DNA of 5,286 nt from Candidatus Methanoplasma sp. (GTDB lineage: Archaea > Thermoplasmatota > Thermoplasmata > Methanomassiliicoccales > Methanomethylophilaceae): assembly GCA_031271555.1 (NCBI GenBank), contig JAISVN010000156.1, positions 1-5,286 of the forward strand. The letters are read 5' to 3'. This document shows, piece by piece, positions 1 through 5,286 of the stretch. The first letter of the stretch is position 1, and each line of letters begins with the position of its first letter. The position numbers and the translations under genes are program-made. A model generated the notes under the pieces. That model had not been told where the DNA came from. It did no database searches and was given only the letters and a program-made list of their open reading frames with translations.

Positions 1-12
1 TTCTATCTTCAT
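1..12 (-). CDS. cbiO: Start of next gene, probably CbiO cobalt-transport ATPase (5' fragment)
   Basis: Only four codons are visible, reading Met-Lys-Ile-Glu, with ATG at 12-10. The ATG overlaps the TGA of the CbiMNQ gene in a 4-nt ATGA arrangement, and a strong Shine-Dalgarno GGAGGTG lies 8 nt upstream (27-21). These facts show that a gene starts here and is translationally coupled to the transporter gene. Its identity is inferred: cbiM-N-Q genes are normally followed by cbiO, the cytoplasmic ABC ATPase that powers cobalt uptake, and the Met-Lys-Ile-Glu start is compatible with CbiO proteins. No ATPase motif is in view, so the product cannot be confirmed from this window. Confidence 0.7.
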
Positions 13-1787
13 AGTGAAAACACCTCCAGCGTGTAGAGAAGGAACACCAGGGCAGCGATCACTGCCGCGGCGCATAATATGGTAGGCAGTATGCTGCGGG
101 TTTCAAAGTCGGACAGGCAGGGGAACTCGCCCTTGTAGTTCCTGCACTGAAGCGTTATCTGCCCTCTTTCGGCCGTGTCCAGAGATCTTGTGAACACACC
201 GACGGATAGTCTCGAGGTCGTTCTCATGCTCTTCCTGTAGCTTGAATACCCCAACCTGCATTCGGCGGCCGTATGCATCTTTTCGGCCGATTCCATCAGA
301 AGGAATGTGTACCTGTAGATGAGGACCATCATCTCAACAAATACGCCGGGGAATCTCAATTTTCTCAATGCTGCGGAAAGATGCGGGACCGGCGTTGAGG
401 CTGCAAATGCGAACATTATGAGAAGCGATGCGGTCGCCCTCGCATATATCAGAAGTGCAAGCGAAACGCCTGCATCGGAGAAATCGATGGCGAACCCGAA
501 TACGGATATCCTCATCACCGTCTCGCCGTCTGTGACGACTGCGAATATGAGAACGCTGATTATGATCAGGACCTGCGCATAAATGAACAGCCTGCGCATA
601 ATGGCCGGGGGCCTGAGCGATGAACCATACAGCAACAGGATGAACCCGATGGCACCGGTGAACACGGCCATCCATATCGAGGGCGAGGCTATGTTGATGA
701 TCAGCAGAGATACGACGAGAAGCAGCTTTGCAAGTGGAGACCATCCGACCATCCTGCTCCCGTAAGCAAAAACATCCACCGTGCTGAACTCGTTCCCGTG
801 GTCGTGTTTCTTCCTGATGAGCAGATACAGTGCGGATGCGAGTATCAGGACCCCTATCGCCGTCTGGATCAGGAACAGTATGCTTATGCCGAATTCTCCT
901 ATCTGCATGAAATTATCCGACCATTGTTCATAGCCTGGCACCAGTATCTCTATTGCGCCGGCGCCGGCATCATCCGCTCCTCCGATATCATAAAAGAAAG
1001 TGGTCACGCATACGACCAGCACCATGACGGTAAGCGTTATGGAGAATAATATCAGCATATTGCGGTTTCCGCTCTTCTTTGCTTTTGCCGCACTATCGAA
1101 TATATCGCTCCTGCCGGCTGCCGTTCCGTCGTATCCCATGTCTTTGACCAGCTCAGGCCTGACGCCGGAGAGATATCTGAAGAAGAATACCATTAGAGCT
1201 CCCTCGGCAATGGCAATAGGCACCTGGGTCAGTGCGAATATGCCGAAGAAAGTGGAATACGTGTCCAGGAAAGATGTGCCTGATGCTTCCGTCAGAACAA
1301 CGAGGGACAGTTGCAAAGCGGTCACCAGATATGTCGCGATGTCTGCGACGAAGACCGTCGCAAATACAGTGGCGGTCGGATTGATCTTCCTTTTATTGAG
1401 GAACTTGTAGACAGAATATGCAGCGAATGGACCGGCGATGCCCATCGAGAAGACATTGGCACCGATCGTCGTGAATCCTCCGTGAGCCATGAACGTCCCT
1501 TGGAACAGCAGCACGATCGTACAGATGACCGCTGTGACCGCAGGCCCGGAGAACATGACGCACATCCCGGTTCCTGTGGGGTGAGAGGACGATCCGGTAA
1601 CGGACGGTATCTTGAGCGATGACAGGATCACAATGAATGCGCCGGACAATGCAACTGAAAGCTTCTTCTCCGGATGTTCTGAGAACAGCTTCTTCATTGA
1701 CCTTATGCCGAATATGAGGACTGGTATGCATACTATGGTCCAGAAAACAGACCAATGCAAAGGCAGGAACCCTTCCATTATATGCAT
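9..1787 (-). CDS. cbiMNQ: CbiM-CbiN-CbiQ fusion, cobalt ECF transporter membrane component
   Basis: A 592-aa membrane protein that joins three normally separate subunits of the cobalt energy-coupling-factor transporter. Residues 1-210 are CbiM, the substrate-binding component. They begin with the canonical MHIMEGFLP, whose Met1 amine and His2 coordinate metal in the CbiM/NikM family, and carry the conserved SSSHPTGTG with His69. Residues 211-242 are a hydrophilic linker. Residues 243-325 are CbiN: two membrane helices flanking an outer loop with GADDAGAGAIEIL and PGYEQW. Residues 335-592 are CbiQ, the coupling transmembrane protein, with Ala/Arg coupling motifs near 508-513 (AECRLG) and 546-553 (LQCRNYKG) that dock on the ATPase. 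The start at 1787 is fixed by MHIMEG and by GGAGTG 6 nt upstream. The gene overlaps the upstream Fur-family gene by 10 nt and the next gene by 4 nt, so the three are probably one mRNA. There is no internal stop, and each domain is near its usual length. Nickel is an alternative substrate, but the CbiN part favours cobalt. Confidence 0.93.
   Translation of the reverse strand: MHIMEGFLPLHWSVFWTIVCIPVLIFGIRSMKKLFSEHPEKKLSVALSGAFIVILSSLKIPSVTGSSSHPTGTGMCVMFSGPAVTAVICTIVLLFQGTFMAHGGFTTIGANVFSMGIAGPFAAYSVYKFLNKRKINPTATVFATVFVADIATYLVTALQLSLVVLTEASGTSFLDTYSTFFGIFALTQVPIAIAEGALMVFFFRYLSGVRPELVKDMGYDGTAAGRSDIFDSAAKAKKSGNRNMLILFSITLTVMVLVVCVTTFFYDIGGADDAGAGAIEILVPGYEQWSDNFMQIGEFGISILFLIQTAIGVLILASALYLLIRKKHDHGNEFSTVDVFAYGSRMVGWSPLAKLLLVVSLLIINIASPSIWMAVFTGAIGFILLLYGSSLRPPAIMRRLFIYAQVLIIISVLIFAVVTDGETVMRISVFGFAIDFSDAGVSLALLIYARATASLLIMFAFAASTPVPHLSAALRKLRFPGVFVEMMVLIYRYTFLLMESAEKMHTAAECRLGYSSYRKSMRTTSRLSVGVFTRSLDTAERGQITLQCRNYKGEFPCLSDFETRSILPTILCAAAVIAALVFLLYTLEVFSL
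21..27 (-). promoter_or_regulatory. Ribosome binding site for the gene starting at 12
   Basis: GGAGGTG on the minus strand is a near-perfect complement of the archaeal 16S rRNA 3' end. It lies 8 nt before the ATG at 12-10 and inside the last codons of cbiMNQ. It is the main evidence that the four visible codons at the window edge are a real gene start. Confidence 0.8.
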
Positions 1788-2164
1788 TTCTCACACTCCG
1801 TGCATATCCCTTCGAATCTCATGCTCCATTTGTTGACGCGCATGCCGACCTCATTGGAGAGGTATGTCTGATCGGCCAGAGAGATGTCTATTCTGAGCAT
1901 GCTGCCACATTTTTCGCATACGAAGAACGCATTGGAGAACGGATGCTTTGTGTAATGTCTCACATCCTTCCAGTTTACCTCGCTTATGAATCCCATATCA
2001 ACGAGTTTCTTAAGATTACGGTAAACGGTCGCGATCCCTACGCTGTCATCCCTTTCCGCCAATTTCAGATAGATCTGATCGGCACTCAGAAAATGTTCTG
2101 TCTCATACATTATCTCGAGTATGGAAGAGAGCTGCGAGGTCCACCGCTGCATGGTATATGTCAT
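1778..2164 (-). CDS. Fur-family metal-responsive transcriptional regulator
   Basis: A 128-aa protein of normal Fur/Zur/PerR length. The N-terminal winged helix spans about residues 5-65 and includes HFLSADQIYLKL (24-35) and the recognition helix GIATVYRNLKKL (43-54), close to the family consensus. The C-terminal dimerization domain keeps the structural zinc cysteines C83/C86 (CEKC) and C121/C124 (CTEC), plus an extra C127 next to the C-terminus. The usual HHDH-type regulatory metal site just before the first CxxC is absent: those positions read roughly S-N-A-F (77-80), and the second His of the N-terminal HH pair is Phe25. His70 and His74 might form another site. The gene heads the cobalt transporter operon, overlaps cbiMNQ by 10 nt, and follows a Fur-box-like palindrome, so autoregulation and control of cobalt uptake are likely. 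The start is uncertain: ATG 2164 gives 128 aa, while ATG 2152 (Met5) would suit a leaderless mRNA from the proximal TATA-like element. Neither start has a Shine-Dalgarno site. The sensed metal cannot be told from sequence. Confidence 0.9.
   Translation of the reverse strand: MTYTMQRWTSQLSSILEIMYETEHFLSADQIYLKLAERDDSVGIATVYRNLKKLVDMGFISEVNWKDVRHYTKHPFSNAFFVCEKCGSMLRIDISLADQTYLSNEVGMRVNKWSMRFEGICTECEKCI
1794..1799 (-). promoter_or_regulatory. Ribosome binding site for cbiMNQ, inside the Fur-family coding region
   Basis: GGAGTG lies 6 nt before the cbiMNQ ATG. It falls within the codons for Thr-Glu-Cys of the last zinc-binding cysteine cluster of the upstream regulator, so one stretch encodes both a metal ligand and the initiation signal of the transporter. 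Confidence 0.65.
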
Positions 2165-2176
2165 GGGCTTGTATGA

Positions 2177-2184
2177 TACTTAAA
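2177..2184 (-). promoter_or_regulatory. Candidate proximal TATA element for the fur-cbiMNQ operon
   Basis: TTTAAGTA on the minus strand is an acceptable archaeal TATA-box variant. With the usual spacing of about 26 nt, transcription would start near 2154, almost at the internal ATG at 2152. That fits a leaderless mRNA and the lack of a Shine-Dalgarno site. The Fur-box-like palindrome directly abuts its upstream side, where TFB would bind. It competes with the distal candidate at 2231-2237. Confidence 0.4.
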
Positions 2185-2197
2185 GATAATGATTATC
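2185..2197. promoter_or_regulatory. Fur-box-like operator palindrome
   Basis: GATAATGATTATC is a perfect 6-1-6 inverted repeat (GATAAT, G, ATTATC). It equals the hexamer core of the classical bacterial Fur box, in which GATAAT units repeat in alternating orientation. The next bases (CAATATC, 2197-2203) give a weaker overlapping third hexamer. It lies between the two candidate TATA elements and 21 nt before the Fur-family ATG, so it is the natural operator for autoregulation. Operator function is inferred from sequence and position. Confidence 0.65.
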
Positions 2198-2230
2198 AAT
2201 ATCAGTAAATCGGAATATCATCCTCTCTGG

Positions 2231-2237
2231 ATATATA
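2231..2237 (-). promoter_or_regulatory. Candidate distal TATA box for the fur-cbiMNQ operon
   Basis: TATATAT on the minus strand, within GGTATATATCC, is the best TATA-like match in the spacer. It predicts a transcript start near 2208 and a leader of about 44 nt to the ATG at 2164. The palindrome at 2185-2197 would then lie just downstream of the start, where a bound repressor could block RNA polymerase. Confidence 0.4.
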
Positions 2238-2279
2238 CCAATTACTCTAATTCATGTCATTTTCGCCACTCAGGGAGAT

Positions 2280-2284
2280 AAAAA
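2280..2284 (-). terminator. Possible T-tract terminator after the DUF1638 gene
   Basis: A run of five T residues on the minus strand, 13 nt after the TGA of the DUF1638 gene, in ATCATTTTTATC. Archaeal transcription often stops at such U-rich stretches without a hairpin, and no strong stem is seen here. It would separate the HyuA/DUF1638 unit from the fur-cbiMNQ operon. The tract is short, so support is weak. Confidence 0.3.
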
Positions 2285-2297
2285 TGATCTGCCGGGA

Positions 2298-2921
2298 TCA
2301 CATGGATGCTTTTGAGGCCAGTTCCTTTACCCTCTTTATAGTGTCCACGAGCATGGTGAGTTCGCAGCTCCGCTCATCGTGTTTTAATTTGAGCTGCCCG
2401 GCGAATTCCTTTGATTTCTCAAGATACTCTTCTTTATTCTCATTTATGCCTGTGTCTATGTAGAGGCATCTCTCATAAGATTCAAACATCAGGTCCATGA
2501 AGAACATCGGGTCGACACCCTCTACGCTGTCAAGATGCATCTCCTTGACTATGCCGTTCATCCCTTCCCTTGCCCATCCCGGCGATGAGAACCATGTTCC
2601 GGTGCATATCTTCTTTTCCCTGGCGTACTCCTTGGCACCGAGGAGCACGCATATGCAGTCGTCTCCATCAAGCATTGCCGTCGGAACGTCGACGACCTCG
2701 GTGAATCCGCCAAGCGACTGGCACACCGCATATCCCAGCAAGACCGCGTCCACTTTGCCTTTGAGCGCATTCACCTTTTCCAGAAGCTGCTTGCGCATCT
2801 CTTCCGGGCATTCGTGCAGAGCGAACTCCACGTACTCCTTGTGAACGAAGTCCGGGTCGTCTTTTATCAGATACTCGAACTCCGGCTCAAGTATATCGCA
2901 TGCTACCAGTCCAATCCTCAT
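2298..2921 (-). CDS. DUF1638 family protein
   Basis: A 207-aa soluble protein with no signal peptide or membrane helix. Family hallmarks in order: an N-terminal MRIGLVACDILEPE with Cys8, LHECP near 35-39, LLGYAVCQSLGG (61-72, Cys67), DGDDCICVLLG (85-95), and the block CTGTWFSSPGW (106-116). The C-terminal third (about 160-205) is predicted helical and charged. The repeated cysteines (8, 67, 89, 91, 106) and His36 would suit a metal or cofactor site, which is inference. The family has no settled biochemical function. From general knowledge, its genes often neighbour corrinoid-dependent methyltransferase genes. The ATG at 2921 is chosen because GAGGAGG stands 7 nt upstream. A 17-residue extension to a TTG at 2972 would run through that site and does not look like family sequence. 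It lies 96 nt after the HyuA-family gene and may share its transcript. Confidence 0.85.
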   Translation of the reverse strand: MRIGLVACDILEPEFEYLIKDDPDFVHKEYVEFALHECPEEMRKQLLEKVNALKGKVDAVLLGYAVCQSLGGFTEVVDVPTAMLDGDDCICVLLGAKEYAREKKICTGTWFSSPGWAREGMNGIVKEMHLDSVEGVDPMFFMDLMFESYERCLYIDTGINENKEEYLEKSKEFAGQLKLKHDERSCELTMLVDTIKRVKELASKASM

Positions 2922-2928
2922 CAGTATG

Positions 2929-2935
2929 CCTCCTC
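2929..2935 (-). promoter_or_regulatory. Ribosome binding site for the DUF1638 gene
   Basis: GAGGAGG ends 7 nt before the ATG at 2921-2919. It decides the start in favour of MRIGLVACD over the longer frame that begins at a TTG at 2972. Confidence 0.85.
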
Positions 2936-2945
2936 TATCATTATG

Positions 2946-2958
2946 AGACTTGAAGTCT
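2946..2958. repeat. 13-bp palindrome in the spacer before the DUF1638 gene
   Basis: AGACTTGAAGTCT is a perfect inverted repeat of two 6-nt arms around one central base, 10 nt upstream of the Shine-Dalgarno site of the DUF1638 gene. As DNA it could be a dimer operator. As RNA, a one-base loop would prevent a full hairpin, so a protein site is likelier. The arms do not resemble the GATAAT repeat before the Fur-family gene. No clear TATA box is seen upstream in this 96-nt spacer. Confidence 0.4.
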
Positions 2959-3017
2959 GCATAACCCTCCAAAGATATCCTGCACGGCAGTTGCGGCAGA
3001 ATAGTTTGTCAATGTGT

Positions 3018-5024
3018 TTATTTCCCGATCGTGAACTGCCTCGGTTTTCCTACTGCCATTATGGTTATTATCGCTTCGATCAGCATATGGCCGTCGTATC
3101 CCCTTCCGAAACCGATCTTCTTCTCGATCTTCTCGGAACGGACCTCTATCAGGTCGGCGCCTGCTTTCTCCGCTCTCTCTTTCACGTGTTTGCTGCCTTC
3201 TTTGACCGCGAATGCTTCCGCTTCGCTGAGTTTCTCGAACTCGAAACGGCCGAAGGGTGCGAACAGTATGCATGACGGATCATCCAGTGAATTCTCTCCC
3301 GGAGAGGGTTTCAGAAGGATGTCCATGCTTTCTATCACGCTTCCGGTTACGGCGCCCACCGCATTGCCGACCTCGGAGTGCTCCGGCAGGAGGAGTTCGG
3401 TGCCGAACTTCTCAGCTACCTGAGGGAACCATGCCGCTACGGGCGCGCCTATTCCGATAAGCGGCTTGTTCAATCTTATCGAACAGCCGAAGTCTAGACC
3501 TTCCAGACCCGATATCGCCTTCCACATCAGGTCCAGCCCTATCGTGTCGATATCGAATGTGTTCGTTTCCTCGAAGAACAGTTTCTTAAGAAGGACCTCC
3601 GCCAGCTTGTCCACGACCTTTCCCTTCGCGAATTGTACGAACTCTTTGTCGGTCATGTTCATCTTCTGGGACTGGTGCGCCACGGCATAGTTGGATGCGG
3701 CTTTGCTGTATTCTTCATATTTGCCTTCCGCATGCAGAAGGTCCGTGGGGGTCAGCCCTATCCTGTACACTATCCCGAGTTCCTCCATCTTTGAGACGTC
3801 AAAAGAGAACGGGTGCACGTTAAGCTTTGAACCTGCCTCCTTCAGAGAGAACGGTTCATCGGATATCAGGTCCAGGAGCGCCTTGTCCTCTTTGCTTAGG
3901 TGTACATTATCCAGGTCCTTTATCTTGATGAAGAACTCCGTATCCTGCACTATGTTCCTTACGTCCATGCTCTCTGGCGAGAATCCTGATTTGGTCTCGC
4001 CGATGACCTTGAGTCTGGGAAGCAACTGAGGCCACATGGTGGCCGCAATGCACAGCGGTATGACCCTGACGGGCTCCAGCATGAACTTGCTTCCATTGAC
4101 GATTATTCTGGAGTCCCCGCCTATTCCGGATGTGGATATCTCCGCCGCCATCACTCTTGTCCGGCGGTTTCCTATCATCGCACCTTCTTTCTCAAGCCTC
4201 GGCTGACCGTTCCTCAGTATTCCTATGTCGGTTGTCGTGCCGCCCATATCCATGACTATGGCGTCGTTCCTTCCGGTCAGCATTTTCGCCCCTATCAGGC
4301 TCGCTGCCGGTCCTGACAGTATGGTCTCGATCGGCCTTTCGAGCGCTACGCTCTCGTTCATTATGGAGCCGTCTCCCTTGACTATCATCAAAGGAGCCTC
4401 GATCTTGTGTTCGCCCATGACTTTCTTCACAGAATCCATGAGGTCCTTTATTATCGGGATCAGACGGGAATTCATTACCGAAGTCGTCGTGCGCTCGTGA
4501 TATCCCAGGCTCGATGAGAGCTCGTGTCCGCACACCACGGGAACATCGAGTACCTCTTTGGCGATCTTCTTCAGGCGCAGTTCGTGTTCCGGATTCCTGA
4601 TGCTGAGGTAGCTGTTTATCGCCAATCCATCCACACGGCCTTTGATGGATGCCATGAACTTCTTGGCGGAGGCCTCATCGAGTTCGGCGACCTCGTTCCC
4701 GATCAGGTCATGGCCGCCGGATATCGTCGTGTGGACATCAACCGGTATGGACATATCGAATTCCTCGCCGACGCATATGAGGCCGACGCGGCACCCCTTA
4801 CCTTCAACGATCGAATTGGTCGCCAACGTCGATGACAGGGATACCATCGCCACATTCTTCAACAGCTCCTTGTCGAAATTGACCATCGTGTTCCTGACAC
4901 CCACAGAGAGGTCGTCCCTCGTGGTCAGCGCTTTGGACTTCTGCAGGACTTTGTTCTCTGACATGTCCATCAGGACCGCGTCCGTGTAGGTCCCCCCGGT
5001 ATCGAATCCTAGACACACGTGCAT
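3018..5024 (-). CDS. HyuA-type hydantoinase/oxoprolinase family protein
   Basis: A complete 668-aa cytoplasmic protein of the HyuA/acetone carboxylase-beta type, an actin-like ATPase fold. Residues 5-20 hold the phosphate-1 loop (LGFDTGGTYTDAV). The hydantoinase A N-terminal domain covers about 5-180. The main domain has VKGDGS (215-220), SGPAAS (237-242), the second phosphate motif MDMGGTTTDIG (258-268), SGIGGDS (299-305), IGLTPTDLLH (422-431) and the late IGIGAP (523-528) and EHSEVGNAVGAV (548-559) blocks. Residues about 382-420 look like a small helix-turn-helix-type fold, apparently normal for this subfamily. Relatives hydrolyse ATP to activate cyclic amides or ketones, usually with a HyuB-type partner. 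None is visible here, so the substrate is unknown. ATG 5024 is chosen because AGGTGA precedes it. A GTG at 5033 would add three residues and a 4-nt overlap with the zinc-ribbon gene. The two genes are surely one operon. Confidence 0.9.
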   Translation of the reverse strand: MHVCLGFDTGGTYTDAVLMDMSENKVLQKSKALTTRDDLSVGVRNTMVNFDKELLKNVAMVSLSSTLATNSIVEGKGCRVGLICVGEEFDMSIPVDVHTTISGGHDLIGNEVAELDEASAKKFMASIKGRVDGLAINSYLSIRNPEHELRLKKIAKEVLDVPVVCGHELSSSLGYHERTTTSVMNSRLIPIIKDLMDSVKKVMGEHKIEAPLMIVKGDGSIMNESVALERPIETILSGPAASLIGAKMLTGRNDAIVMDMGGTTTDIGILRNGQPRLEKEGAMIGNRRTRVMAAEISTSGIGGDSRIIVNGSKFMLEPVRVIPLCIAATMWPQLLPRLKVIGETKSGFSPESMDVRNIVQDTEFFIKIKDLDNVHLSKEDKALLDLISDEPFSLKEAGSKLNVHPFSFDVSKMEELGIVYRIGLTPTDLLHAEGKYEEYSKAASNYAVAHQSQKMNMTDKEFVQFAKGKVVDKLAEVLLKKLFFEETNTFDIDTIGLDLMWKAISGLEGLDFGCSIRLNKPLIGIGAPVAAWFPQVAEKFGTELLLPEHSEVGNAVGAVTGSVIESMDILLKPSPGENSLDDPSCILFAPFGRFEFEKLSEAEAFAVKEGSKHVKERAEKAGADLIEVRSEKIEKKIGFGRGYDGHMLIEAIITIMAVGKPRQFTIGK

Positions 5025-5028
5025 TGAT

Positions 5029-5035
5029 CTCACCT
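5029..5035 (-). promoter_or_regulatory. Ribosome binding site for the HyuA-family gene, overlapping the upstream stop codon
   Basis: AGGTGAG on the minus strand includes the TGA stop (5032-5030) of the zinc-ribbon gene and ends 4 nt before the ATG at 5024. It favours this ATG over the GTG at 5033, which lies within the site itself and has no Shine-Dalgarno of its own. Confidence 0.6.
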
Positions 5036-5286
5036 GTTGGGCTTGTAACCCATATCGTTATTGTATTTCGTCACGACCTTCGAAATATGCTCGGCGATGT
5101 TCCTCTGCTGAGCTTCATTGTGTATCTGCGGCGTCTCCGTGATCGGAAATTCCGTATCGCATTTTGCACATCTCAGTTTAGGGCAGTTGTTCCACGCCTC
5201 GGAACATCCCTGACATGCGAAAGTGCGCGCGTATATCATCGAGAATTCGAACCCGCAGTAGGGACATTCGAATTTCTTGAGCGATG
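5030..5286 (-). CDS. Small cysteine-rich zinc-ribbon protein (5' end outside window)
   Basis: The reading frame is open to the window edge; 84 full codons are visible and the start is not. A Met at 5239 is internal, because the frame upstream encodes FECPYCGFEFS, which supplies the first cysteine pair. Seven cysteines form C-x2-C-x13-C-x2-C-x6-C-x4-C-x2-C: CPYC, CQGC, then C-PKLR-CAKC followed by DTEFP. This recalls small archaeal zinc-ribbon proteins with a terminal CPxCG-like EFP block. Four ligands make one zinc site; the other three could form a second site or an iron-sulfur site. After Pro there is a short helical tail (about residues 50-84) rich in polar residues. It ends 5 nt before the HyuA-family ATG, so it is probably cotranscribed and may serve or regulate that protein. 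No specific function is recognised. Confidence 0.8.
   Translation of the reverse strand, partial: SLKKFECPYCGFEFSMIYARTFACQGCSEAWNNCPKLRCAKCDTEFPITETPQIHNEAQQRNIAEHISKVVTKYNNDMGYKPNR

Noticed and set aside
319..1622. Several plus-strand open frames of 80-136 codons opposite the CbiMNQ gene
   Set aside because: They lie entirely antisense to a clearly recognisable membrane protein, show no family motifs and are low-complexity translations of its reverse strand.
2165..2297. Cobalamin riboswitch upstream of the cobalt operon
   Set aside because: The 133-nt spacer is too short for a full cobalamin riboswitch, shows no B12-box-like segment, and these riboswitches are essentially bacterial.
2922..2972. 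N-terminal extension of DUF1638 from a TTG start
   Set aside because: The added 17 residues cover the spacer palindrome and the strong Shine-Dalgarno site GAGGAGG, and the family starts at MRIGLVACD.
3031..4989. Plus-strand open frames opposite the HyuA-family gene, and minus-strand frames inside it
   Set aside because: They are shadows of a well-supported 668-aa protein with all expected motifs. None has a convincing start site or recognisable domain.
5025..5033. GTG start for the HyuA-family gene giving a 4-nt GTGA overlap
   Set aside because: Possible, but it has no Shine-Dalgarno site, while ATG 5024 has AGGTGA at a usable distance. Kept only as an alternative.
9..5286. In-frame TAG codons read as pyrrolysine, suggested by the possible methylotrophic methanogen source
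   Set aside because: The visible genes end at TGA or TAA, and no frame needs an internal TAG to be complete.

Overview
All genes in this window lie on the minus strand, so the biological reading order runs from position 5286 down to 1. The window looks archaeal and most likely comes from a methanogen. Evidence: Shine-Dalgarno sites complementary to the archaeal 16S end (GGAGGTG, GAGGAGG, AGGTGA), short AT-rich TATA-like elements, a DUF1638 protein, an archaeal-type CbiM/CbiN/CbiQ cobalt transporter and G+C near one half by eye. A Methanomassiliicoccales-like source is a reasonable guess from gene content. It is an inference: no marker gene is present.

Layout in transcription order. (1) 5286-5030: the 3' part of a small cysteine-rich zinc-ribbon protein whose start lies outside the window. 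(2) 5024-3018: a complete HyuA-type hydantoinase/oxoprolinase-family ATPase, starting 5 nt after the zinc-ribbon stop. (3) 3017-2922: a 96-nt spacer with a 13-bp palindrome and a strong ribosome binding site. (4) 2921-2298: a DUF1638 protein. (5) 2297-2165: a 133-nt spacer with a possible T-tract terminator, two candidate TATA boxes and a perfect 13-bp palindrome matching the core of the Fur box. (6) 2164-1778: a Fur-family regulator. (7) 1787-9: one 592-aa protein that fuses CbiM, CbiN and CbiQ, overlapping the regulator by 10 nt. (8) 12-1: the first four codons of the next gene, almost certainly the CbiO ATPase, overlapping by 4 nt.

The lower-coordinate half is a self-contained cobalt-uptake operon: regulator, then the fused S-component and transmembrane part of an energy-coupling-factor transporter, then the ATPase. 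The regulator keeps its structural zinc cysteines and its DNA-recognition helix but lacks the usual histidine-rich regulatory metal site. It sits next to a Fur-box-like operator that probably controls its own operon, which suggests an unusual metal sensor for cobalt or nickel uptake. The upper half (zinc ribbon, HyuA, DUF1638) has no assigned pathway. From family associations I suspect a role in corrinoid or methyltransferase metabolism, which would make both halves part of cobalt/corrinoid physiology. That link is inference.

No RNA genes, CRISPR arrays, insertion sequences or long repeats were seen. No stretch over 300 nt is without a gene.
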